Origin: an uncultured Prevotella sp.
GTDB lineage: Bacteria > Bacteroidota > Bacteroidia > Bacteroidales > Bacteroidaceae
Assembly: GCA_937916405.1 (NCBI GenBank)
Contig: CALFUF010000145.1
Coordinates: 1 to 15,359, forward strand
Direction: 5' to 3'
Length of the DNA: 15,359 nucleotides
The notes beneath the pieces are model-generated. The model did no database searches. It was not told the DNA's origin and saw only the letters and a program-made list of their open reading frames with translations. This document shows, piece after piece, positions 6,761 through 13,011 of this stretch; within the stretch, counting starts at the first letter, position 1, and each line of letters begins with the position of its first letter. The position numbers were made by a program, and so were the translations under genes.

Positions 6761-7801
6761 TCAAAAATATTTAGTGATTTGAGCTTTATCGAAGTTATTC
6801 ATTTCATTAATCATCCTTACAGACGAATCGATGATAGGAAAAGCACACAAGGCTCCCGTTCCCTCGCCAAGACGGAAACCAAGTCTCAGCAATGGAGAGA
6901 CACCCATCGCATCCAGCATCTTCCGATGTCCTCCCTCGTCACCACAATGAGTGAAAATCATATATGACTGACTTTCGGGATACAGACGAATGGCGACTAA
7001 GGCACAAGCGGTCATGATAAAGCCATCCACCAGTACAATCACATGACACTCTGCGGCTCTTAACATGGCACCAACAGCGACTATCATCTCAAAGCCACCA
7101 AAATAGCGAAGGATATCCTCATCACTATGTAATGACGGGGTTGCATGCTCTATCGATTTCTTTAATATCTCATACTTATGGCGAATACCCGGATTGTCAA
7201 GACCAGCCCCTGCTCCTACACAGTCATCTAAAGGTATGTGACAGAACAGATGCATCCATATACTTGATGGAGAGGTATTGGCTATGCCCATCTCTCCAAT
7301 GCAGAGAACATTACATCCCTCTGCGATACATTCATCAACTAATGAGACACCTATTTCTATCGCTTGACAAAACTCCTCTTCCGACATGGCTGGTTCATAA
7401 AGGAAATTCTTCGTCCCTCGTGCAATCTTTCGGTCTATGATTCCAGAAACGTTTGACAGGTCATAATCTACACCCACATCAACGATGCGCAACTTAAAAC
7501 CATGTTGCCGACAGAACATATTCACACCGCCACCTCCATGAGTAAAATTAATCATCTGCTGCCAAGTGACTTCACGAGGTGACACACTGACACCCTCCCG
7601 CTCTATACCATGATCGCCACCTAATAGCAGATGGCAGGGATGAGATAAGAACGGTGACAGTGTCTGTTGTATCAGACAGATCTGCATGGCAAGTTCCTCC
7701 AGCCGGCCCAAGGAGCCCTTGGGCTTGTTTAGATTGTCAATCTTCTCTTGTATAGAGGGGCAAAGCGTCCTGTCTATAGGCTGTATATTAAATGTTCTCA
7801 T
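6761..7801 (-). CDS. cobT: Nicotinate-nucleotide--dimethylbenzimidazole phosphoribosyltransferase (CobT)
   Basis: This 346-residue cytoplasmic enzyme activates the lower-ligand base, transferring phosphoribose from nicotinate mononucleotide to make alpha-ribazole phosphate. Motifs in order are NKPKGSLGRLEELA (residues 25-38), GGDHGIEREGVS (61-72), HGGGGVNMF, CIGEMGIANT (167-176), GAGAGLDNPG and the active-site stretch LGEGTGA (311-317), in which E313 corresponds to the catalytic glutamate. The length is normal for the family. The ATG overlaps the cobU stop as ATGA. No bluB is seen, so the base used (dimethylbenzimidazole or a scavenged or alternative base such as adenine) cannot be told from this window. 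Confidence 0.96.
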   Translation of the reverse strand: MRTFNIQPIDRTLCPSIQEKIDNLNKPKGSLGRLEELAMQICLIQQTLSPFLSHPCHLLLGGDHGIEREGVSVSPREVTWQQMINFTHGGGGVNMFCRQHGFKLRIVDVGVDYDLSNVSGIIDRKIARGTKNFLYEPAMSEEEFCQAIEIGVSLVDECIAEGCNVLCIGEMGIANTSPSSIWMHLFCHIPLDDCVGAGAGLDNPGIRHKYEILKKSIEHATPSLHSDEDILRYFGGFEMIVAVGAMLRAAECHVIVLVDGFIMTACALVAIRLYPESQSYMIFTHCGDEGGHRKMLDAMGVSPLLRLGFRLGEGTGALCAFPIIDSSVRMINEMNNFDKAQITKYF

Positions 7802-8304
7802 TTTACTTTCAAAGGTATTCCACTAACCATCAGTATGACTTCATCTGCCGCTGCGGCAATGTACTGGTTCATCCATCCTTCCAGATCGGTAAACTTCCGT
7901 TGTATCGCATGCTCACTGACACCGCCACTCCCGATCTCGTTGGTGACGAATATAAAAGTCGCATCTTGTGAGGTGAAACGGTCGAACTCGTCTCTGACAG
8001 TCTCCAGCGTCTGGTCGACATCATTGTTCTCGAAGAAGAAATTCGTTAGCCATAACGTCACACAGTCGATCACGACGACACGACCAGTCACATCATGCTG
8101 GCTCAACAGTTTCTCCTCCTCGATATTCGTCCATTGAGGACCTCGGCGTTCCTGATGTTTACGTACCCGTTCCCGGAACTCGTCATCCCAGATATGTGCC
8201 GTAGCAAGATAGACAGGAGTGGCTGACAGACTCAATGCCAACTGTTCTGCCTGCTGACTCTTACCGGAACGCTGTCCACCCGTAATCAGAATAATTCGTC
8301 TCAT
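7798..8304 (-). CDS. cobU: Adenosylcobinamide kinase / adenosylcobinamide-phosphate guanylyltransferase (CobU)
   Basis: This 168-residue bifunctional enzyme phosphorylates adenosylcobinamide and then transfers GMP from GTP to give adenosylcobinamide-GDP. The P-loop GGQRSGKS lies at residues 9-16. RVRKHQERR contains the histidine (H50) that becomes guanylylated in the family, and VIDCVTLWLTN is the Walker B-like strand. The C-terminal block VTNEIGSGGV ... NQYIAAAADEVILMVSGIPLK is diagnostic. The length is within the normal range. It is the first gene of the minus-strand cobU-cobT-cobS unit and starts about 20 bases downstream of a -7 promoter box (8325-8332). The A-rich AAAAAG just before the ATG is typical of species that do not rely on a Shine-Dalgarno sequence. 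Confidence 0.97.
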   Translation of the reverse strand: MRRIILITGGQRSGKSQQAEQLALSLSATPVYLATAHIWDDEFRERVRKHQERRGPQWTNIEEEKLLSQHDVTGRVVVIDCVTLWLTNFFFENNDVDQTLETVRDEFDRFTSQDATFIFVTNEIGSGGVSEHAIQRKFTDLEGWMNQYIAAAADEVILMVSGIPLKVK

Positions 8305-8324
8305 CTTTTTATGCTATTATGGTG

Positions 8325-8332
8325 CAAAATTA
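8325..8332 (-). promoter_or_regulatory. -7 promoter element for cobU-cobT-cobS
   Basis: On the minus strand TAATTTTG (8332-8325) matches the Bacteroidetes -7 consensus TAnnTTTG. No clean TTTG lies about 20 bases upstream, so the -33 half is weak. Transcription would start near 8320, giving a leader of about 15 bases and no room for a riboswitch. It overlaps the spacer of the divergent cobJ promoter, so the two polymerases probably compete. Confidence 0.6.
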
Positions 8333-8343
8333 ATCATTTTTTG

Positions 8344-8351
8344 TAACTTTG
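8344..8351 (+). promoter_or_regulatory. -7 promoter element for the cobJ-cobH / cobL / cbiG-cobM operon
   Basis: TAACTTTG at 8344-8351 is a full TAnnTTTG match, ending 8 bases before the ATG at 8360. The -33 position (about 8320-8323) reads TGGT, a poor match to TTTG. The message would be leaderless or nearly so. The same TAACTTTGCAGC string precedes the phosphatase gene. Confidence 0.62.
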
Positions 8352-8359
8352 CAGCAGAT

Positions 8360-9772
8360 ATGAAGAAAATTATTGTAGTTGGAATCGGTCCTGGTAGCAA
8401 AGAGGACATCACCCCAGCCGTGCTTGATGCCGTACAGCAGGCTGACGTGATAGTAGGCTATCAGTATTATTTCCAGTTTATCAAGTCTTACGTCCGTGAG
8501 GGTTGTGAGTGTATCGACACGGGGATGAAGAAGGAACGCCAACGTGCCGAACAGGCTTTTGAACTGGCGGAACAGGGTAAGACGGTGGTAGTGATTTCCT
8601 CTGGTGATGCTGGCATCTATGGTATGACCCCCCTCGTCTATGAGATGCGGAAAGAGCGGGATGCTGATATCGAGATATGTTCCCTGCCTGGTATCTCCGC
8701 CTTCCAGAAAGCAGCCTCATTAATGGGCGCTCCCATCGGACATGACTTATGTGTCATCTCCCTCAGCGACTTAATGACACCATGGGAAACGATAGAGCGA
8801 CGCATCCGTGCTGCCGCTGTTGGTGATTTCGTCACGGCAATCTACAACCCCAAGAGTCATGGACGCTACTGGCAGTTATACCGTTTGCAAGAACTCTTCC
8901 TGCAAGAACGTCCGCCCAAGACTCCTGTCGGCTATGTCCGTCAGGCTGGCAGACCCGAACAGGAGGTGAAGGTGACAACCCTTCGTGACTTCAATCCAGA
9001 GGACGTGGATATGTTTACGGTCATCTTGATAGGCAACTCTCAATCTTATATCGATGAGGGGAAGATCATCACCCCTCGTGGGTATTACCTCACCTCTCAC
9101 CCCTCACCTCTCGCTTCTCATGAAAAACCAGGACAGCAGATTATGATTCAGAGTTTCCGACGGATTGAGTCGGAGTTGCAAAACAAGGAGATTCCCCTCG
9201 ACCATAAATGGGCACTTTTGCATGCCATCCATACCACTGCCGACTTTGAGATGGAGAAGATTCTCTATACAGACGACGGTGCGGTGGAGACATTATATAA
9301 TAAGGTGAAAAACGGAACCTTGAAAACGATTGTAACGGATGTGACCATGGTGACCAGTGGTATTCGGAAGGGAGCCTTAGAACGCTTAGGCGTAGAGGCT
9401 ATTTGTTACCTGCATGACCCACGGGTGGCAGAGATGGCTGCCTCTGAGGAGATTACCCGTACACAGGCTGGCATCCGCCTCGCCGTCGAGGAGCATCCTG
9501 ATGCGCTCTTTGCCTTCGGCAATGCTCCGACGGCTTTGATGGAACTCTGTGAACTGATACGTAAAGGCAAGGTACATCCTTCTGGTATCATTGCGGCACC
9601 AGTCGGTTTTGTGCATGTCTGTGAGTCGAAACACATGGTGAAACCGTTCAAGGATATTCCCAAGATCATCGTGGAAGGACGCAAGGGGGGCAGTAATCTC
9701 GCTGCCACACTCTGTAACGCCATCCTTTGTTTTGATGATGCGGAACAACTAAAACCGGGAAGGGACCTGTGA
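8360..9772 (+). CDS. Precorrin-3B C17-methyltransferase (CobJ/CbiH) fused to precorrin-8X methylmutase (CobH/CbiC)
   Basis: This is a 470-residue two-domain enzyme. Residues 1-243 are a corrin-ring SAM methyltransferase of the CbiH type: VGIGPGS (7-13), ISSGDAGIYGM (79-89), SLPGISAFQKAAS (108-120), IYNPKSHGRYWQL, TPVGYVRQAGR and VILIGNS. It methylates C17 with ring contraction. Residues from about 258 on are the methylmutase that moves the C11 methyl to C12 to give (cobalt) hydrogenobyrinate. That half has LLHAIHTTADFEM with the expected catalytic histidine (H291), AFGNAPTALMEL, APVGFVHVCESK and the terminal EGRKGGSNLAATLCNAIL. The linker between the domains is built from a 7-base tandem repeat (9089-9120). 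Fusions of these two steps are, to my knowledge, a known arrangement in this phylum. The stop overlaps the start of another small repeat that leads into cobL. Confidence 0.95.
   Translation: MKKIIVVGIGPGSKEDITPAVLDAVQQADVIVGYQYYFQFIKSYVREGCECIDTGMKKERQRAEQAFELAEQGKTVVVISSGDAGIYGMTPLVYEMRKERDADIEICSLPGISAFQKAASLMGAPIGHDLCVISLSDLMTPWETIERRIRAAAVGDFVTAIYNPKSHGRYWQLYRLQELFLQERPPKTPVGYVRQAGRPEQEVKVTTLRDFNPEDVDMFTVILIGNSQSYIDEGKIITPRGYYLTSHPSPLASHEKPGQQIMIQSFRRIESELQNKEIPLDHKWALLHAIHTTADFEMEKILYTDDGAVETLYNKVKNGTLKTIVTDVTMVTSGIRKGALERLGVEAICYLHDPRVAEMAASEEITRTQAGIRLAVEEHPDALFAFGNAPTALMELCELIRKGKVHPSGIIAAPVGFVHVCESKHMVKPFKDIPKIIVEGRKGGSNLAATLCNAILCFDDAEQLKPGRDL
9089..9120 (+). repeat. Heptamer tandem repeat (CTCACCT type) in the CobJ-CobH linker
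   Basis: Consecutive 7-base units CTCACCT, CTCACCC, CTCACCT and CTCGCTT, then a partial CTCA, cover 9089-9120. In frame this encodes residues 244-254 (around LTSHPSPLASH), exactly between the methyltransferase and methylmutase domains. The sequence is pyrimidine-rich and unlike the codon use around it. See the findings on the set of such repeats. Confidence 0.85.
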
Positions 9773-9773
9773 A

Positions 9774-9797
9774 GAATTGAAAAATTGAAGAATTGAA
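9774..9797 (+). repeat. Octamer tandem repeat (RAATTGAA) spanning the cobL start
   Basis: Three 8-base units, GAATTGAA, AAATTGAA and GAATTGAA, fill the 20-base gap between the cobJ-cobH stop (9770-9772) and cobL and run into the first codons of cobL. The TTG used as the cobL start at 9793 comes from the last unit. Confidence 0.82.
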
Positions 9798-11025
9798 GTT
9801 TATCGTCATTGGCATATCCGACAACCCGACACCGTTCTTTCCTCCTGAAATCATGGAGATGATCAAGAGCGGGAAGGTGTTCTCTGGTGGTAAGCGACAT
9901 CACGAGATTGTCGCTCCTTTCCTGCCTGCCGATGCCCAATGGATTGACATTACCGTTCCCCTTGATGCCGTCTTTGAGCAATACAATATTCAATGTTCAA
10001 TGCTCAATGTTCAATGTCTCATCGTTTTCGCCAGTGGCGACCCCTTGTTCTTCGGTTTTGCCAATACTATCCAGCGCAAGATGCCAGAGGCGGAGATAGT
10101 GGTCTACCCTACTTTCAACTCCCTGCAGGCACTTGCCCATCGCTTGCTGATGCCCTACCATGACATGCGTATCGCCTCACTGACGGGTCGCCCTTGGCAG
10201 GAGTTTGACCGTGCCTTAATAGAACGGACTCAGAAGATGGGGGTATTGACAGACAAGGAGCATACTCCCGCTGCTATTGCCCAACGCATGCTGGACTATG
10301 GCTATACGCAATATCAGATGACTGTCGGAGAGCATTTAGGTCATCCTGCCAAGGAAAAGGTGACGACCCTCTCCCTCGAAGAAGCCATCCATTGCGAATT
10401 CACCCAGCCCAACTGCCTTATACTCTCAACTCTCAACTCTCAACTCCCAACTAAACCCTTCGGTATTCCAGACAGTTCGTTTTCCCTCCTTGACGGTAGG
10501 GAGAAGATGATTACTAAGATGCCCATTCGCCTGTTGACCTTACAGGCACTCGACTTACCTCATAAGCATGTACTATGGGACATTGGTTTCTGCACGGGCA
10601 GCATCTCCATCGAGGCTCGTCTACAGTTCCCCCATCTGCACATCGATGCTTTTGAGATTCGTCCTGAGTGTGAGACCATCATCCAAGAGAACATGCGACG
10701 GTTTGGTGCCCCAGGTATCAACATCCACATGGGCGACTTCTGCTCCGTATGCAGTCATGTCATGACAACAAGCAAGACACGCCCTGATGCCGTCTTCATT
10801 GGTGGACATGGGGGCAAATTGAATGAGATCATGACGCATGTAGTGGACGTTCTTGCGGACGACGGATGTATCGTGATGAATAGTGTTGTCGCTCCAAAAG
10901 TGACTACAGACAGTCATCAACTATGGGACGAGGCATGTGCGGCTTTAGGTCTCAAGCAAGAACCGCCTATCAGAATTCAACTTAACGACAATCACCCCAT
11001 AACAATTCTAAAATGCAGAAAATAG
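9793..11025 (+). CDS. cobL: Precorrin-6Y C5,15-methyltransferase (decarboxylating), CbiE-CbiT fusion (CobL)
   Basis: This 410-residue bifunctional enzyme methylates C5 and C15 and decarboxylates the ring C acetate. The CbiE half (1 to about 208) has VIGISDNPTPFFPPE, VFSGGKRHH, FASGDPLFFG (79-88) and YPTFNSLQ. The CbiT half (about 225-410) has a class I SAM-methyltransferase fold with WDIGFCTGSISIEA (262-275), FEIRPE and VFIGGHGGKL. Motif I reads GFCTGS where GxGTGS is usual. No ATG fits: a TGA at 9778 is upstream in frame, and the next ATG (9853) would remove the conserved first strand. TTG at 9793 is the best start, with ATT at 9784 possible. Two heptamer repeats interrupt the coding sequence (residues 66-75 and 211-220), in a CbiE loop and in the interdomain linker. 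The end overlaps the next gene by 13 bases. Confidence 0.93.
   Translation: MKFIVIGISDNPTPFFPPEIMEMIKSGKVFSGGKRHHEIVAPFLPADAQWIDITVPLDAVFEQYNIQCSMLNVQCLIVFASGDPLFFGFANTIQRKMPEAEIVVYPTFNSLQALAHRLLMPYHDMRIASLTGRPWQEFDRALIERTQKMGVLTDKEHTPAAIAQRMLDYGYTQYQMTVGEHLGHPAKEKVTTLSLEEAIHCEFTQPNCLILSTLNSQLPTKPFGIPDSSFSLLDGREKMITKMPIRLLTLQALDLPHKHVLWDIGFCTGSISIEARLQFPHLHIDAFEIRPECETIIQENMRRFGAPGINIHMGDFCSVCSHVMTTSKTRPDAVFIGGHGGKLNEIMTHVVDVLADDGCIVMNSVVAPKVTTDSHQLWDEACAALGLKQEPPIRIQLNDNHPITILKCRK
9989..10016 (+). repeat. Heptamer tandem repeat (YTCAATG) inside the CbiE domain
   Basis: Four perfect-register units TTCAATG, TTCAATG, CTCAATG and TTCAATG span 28 bases. They encode about residues 66-75 (within NIQCSMLNVQC), just before the conserved strand LIVFASGDP. 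In other CbiE proteins this place is a short variable loop, so the repeat looks like an in-frame insertion that the fold tolerates. Confidence 0.88.
10423..10450 (+). repeat. Heptamer tandem repeat (CTCYCAA) in the CbiE-CbiT linker
   Basis: Four units CTCTCAA, CTCTCAA, CTCTCAA and CTCCCAA span 28 bases and encode about residues 211-220 (STLNSQLPT), at the boundary between the CbiE and CbiT domains. This is the same architecture (4 x 7 bases) as the repeat at 9989-10016 but a different unit. Confidence 0.88.
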
Positions 11026-12788
11026 CGATTATCCAGATTAGTGACGCAGGACAGGAGATAGCCGACATCCTTCAAAGGGAATTACGAGCCCAGGTCATTC
11101 AACGCACAGAGGTTGGTAAACAATGGAAGAAGTTTGATGCCTTTGTCTTTATTGGTGCGATGGGCATCTGTGTCCGTACTATCGCTCTTTATATTCAAGA
11201 CAAGCATGAGGACCCTGCCGTGGTCTGTGTCGACACCTTCGGACAGCATGTTGTGTCTGTATTGTCTGGACATGTTGGTGGTGCTAACGACCTCACACTG
11301 CAGGTATCAGGAGCGTTGGGTGCAAAACCAGTCATCACTACCCAGAGTGACAATGCCGGACTGTGGGCGCTCGACACCTTCGAGAAACGTTTCGACTGGC
11401 CCCTTGCCACTGATGATGACATGAACGACTGCATCTTCGCTTTCGTCAACCGCCAGCCCACTGCTTTGTTATTAGAGGTACGTGACGAGGGTACGGACTA
11501 TCTGGAGCGTACCCTACCCGACCATGTCACCATCATCAACGATATATGTGAGGCTGACCCTAAGAAATACAAACTCGTCATTATCGTATCTCCCTTTATC
11601 CGCTACGCACCTGACGAGATATTGTCTCTGCAATACGTTCCGATGGTAGGTACGATAGGTTTCGGACTTGCCAATCACCCCGATGATTACGAGTGTATCT
11701 ATGACGAGATAGACCAGGCGTTTGCCGACAGGGGTATATTACCCTGCTCGCATCGTTACTGTACCATCGATGTGAAAGAGGATGAGGAGTTTATCGAAGT
11801 CTTAGAGGATGATTATGGTGAGGAGGTGGTGTTCTTTACCGCTGAGGAGTTGGCAAAGGTCGACGTACCTCATCCGAGTGACATCGTGGCAAAACACGTG
11901 GGTACTCCCAGTGTCTGCGAGGCTGCCGCTATCCTTGGTTCTAACCATGGTAAACTGATTATGCCTAAGGTGAAAGGCAAAAACTGGACGGCTGCCCTTG
12001 CCATCGATTATAATCATCTGAGGGAGAAAAAGGGACATATCGAGATCGTGGGTGCTGGTCCTGGTGACCCCGACTTGGTCAGTGTACGAGGACGGAAGAT
12101 GCTGGAGCGTGCCGACCTGATCTTGTATGCAGGCAGTCTTGTACCTCGTGAACTGACGGAGTGCCATAAGCCTGGTGCTGTCGTTCGCTCCTCTGCCGAC
12201 ATGAACTTGGAGGAGCAGTGTGCGTTGATGAAGGAGCATTACGACAAAGGACATTTCATCGTCCGACTGCATACGGGTGACCCTTGTATCTTTGGTGCTA
12301 TCCAAGAACAGATGGCGTTCTTCGACCGTGAGGGGATGGACTATCATATCACCCCGGGGATCTCCTCTTTCCTTGCCGCTGCCGCAGAACTGCGTAGTCA
12401 GTTCACCATCCCAGAGCGCACACAGACCATCATCCTGACCCGTGGCGAGGGACGTACCCCCATGCCGGAAAAAGAGCAACTGCATCTGCTTGCCAAGAGC
12501 CAGTCGACGATGTGTATCTTCTTGAGTGCCGCTATTGTGGATGACGTACAACGTGAGTTGCTGATGGAATACCCTGGGGACACCCCCATTGCGGCATGCT
12601 ACCACCTGACATGGAAGGACCAAAGAATCTATCGTGGGGTGCTGAAAGACCTCTCGAAGATCGTCCATGACAACAACCTCACCCTCACCACCATGCTCGT
12701 AGTCGGTGAGGCAATTTACAATCGCCAAGGACTCTCCGAACTCTATTCCAAACACTTCACCCACCTCTATAGACAGGGCGAGGCGTAG
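11013..12788 (+). CDS. Cobalt-precorrin-5A hydrolase (CbiG) fused to precorrin-4 C11-methyltransferase (CobM/CbiF)
   Basis: This is a 591-residue two-enzyme fusion. The CbiG half (1 to about 335) opens the ring A delta-lactone and releases acetaldehyde, a step of the anaerobic pathway. It shows FIGAMGICVRTIA (46-58), DPAVVCVDTFGQHVVSVLSGHVGGAND (67-93), PVITTQSD and the C-terminal TIDVKEDE, VGTPSVCEAAAIL and TAALAID. The C-terminal CbiG motif usually written GIGCR reads GTIGFG here. The CobM half (about 340-575) has IEIVGAGPGDPDLVSVRGRK, LYAGSLVP, RLHTGDPCIFGAI, ITPGISSFLAAAA and TRGEGRTPMP, the hallmarks of C11 methylation. The ATG at 11013 lies inside the last codons of cobL (13-base overlap). 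The stop is followed after 9 bases by the 22-bp palindromic repeat array. Confidence 0.95.
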   Translation: MQKIAIIQISDAGQEIADILQRELRAQVIQRTEVGKQWKKFDAFVFIGAMGICVRTIALYIQDKHEDPAVVCVDTFGQHVVSVLSGHVGGANDLTLQVSGALGAKPVITTQSDNAGLWALDTFEKRFDWPLATDDDMNDCIFAFVNRQPTALLLEVRDEGTDYLERTLPDHVTIINDICEADPKKYKLVIIVSPFIRYAPDEILSLQYVPMVGTIGFGLANHPDDYECIYDEIDQAFADRGILPCSHRYCTIDVKEDEEFIEVLEDDYGEEVVFFTAEELAKVDVPHPSDIVAKHVGTPSVCEAAAILGSNHGKLIMPKVKGKNWTAALAIDYNHLREKKGHIEIVGAGPGDPDLVSVRGRKMLERADLILYAGSLVPRELTECHKPGAVVRSSADMNLEEQCALMKEHYDKGHFIVRLHTGDPCIFGAIQEQMAFFDREGMDYHITPGISSFLAAAAELRSQFTIPERTQTIILTRGEGRTPMPEKEQLHLLAKSQSTMCIFLSAAIVDDVQRELLMEYPGDTPIAACYHLTWKDQRIYRGVLKDLSKIVHDNNLTLTTMLVVGEAIYNRQGLSELYSKHFTHLYRQGEA

Positions 12789-12797
12789 GAAAACACT

Positions 12798-12885
12798 TGC
12801 TGACTTGGAGTCAGCAGGTCTGTCGACTGGAGTCAGCAAGGTTGTCGACTGGAGTCAGCAGGTCTGTCGACTGGAGTCGACAACC
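12798..12885 (+). repeat. 22-bp tandem repeat array with nested palindromes between cobM and cobK
   Basis: Units of 22 bp run at 12806-12827, 12828-12849 and 12850-12871, with a partial fourth at 12872-12885. Units 1 and 3 are identical; unit 2 differs in the middle (AAGGT for AGGTC). Each unit joint is a palindrome, GACT-GG-AGTC (12825, 12847, 12869), with a 3-base-centre variant at 12802. GTCGAC occurs four times. The left end folds as TGCTGACT/AGTCAGCA (12798-12805 with 12809-12816), and 12840-12850 pairs with 12875-12885 over 11 bp. No U-tract follows, so it is not a classical terminator. It may be a binding array, an RNA-stabilising fold or an expanded small repeat. Confidence 0.85.
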
Positions 12886-12995
12886 GATTAGGATGCTTCC
12901 AACGATTGGTTACAACGGCACTTCACATCGAATACATAGGGACTTACAACTGCAAAGGATTATTAAGAAAAACAAGTATTTTAAAGTTTTTTTCG

Positions 12996-13003
12996 TAACT
13001 TCG
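12996..13003 (+). promoter_or_regulatory. Putative -7 element for cobK-cbiD
   Basis: TAACTTCG at 12996-13003 is one base from TAnnTTTG and ends 8 bases before the ATG at 13012, the same geometry as the boxes before cobB and cobJ. The -33 position (about 12972-12975, ACAA) is not TTTG, so this is a weaker candidate. The AT-rich tract 12980-12995 fits a promoter spacer. Confidence 0.45.
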
Positions 13004-13011
13004 CACTCGAA

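Noticed and set aside
12798..12830. Rho-independent terminator after cobM
   Set aside because: A hairpin (12798-12816) exists, but it is followed by AGGTCTGTCG and not a T-run, and it is part of the tandem array.
11802..12839. 345-codon minus-strand frame opposite cbiG-cobM
   Set aside because: Long, but its sequence has no family features, and the plus strand holds strong CobM motifs; also it runs through the repeat array.
12798..12885. CRISPR array
   Set aside because: Units are directly adjacent with no unique spacers, and no cas genes are near.
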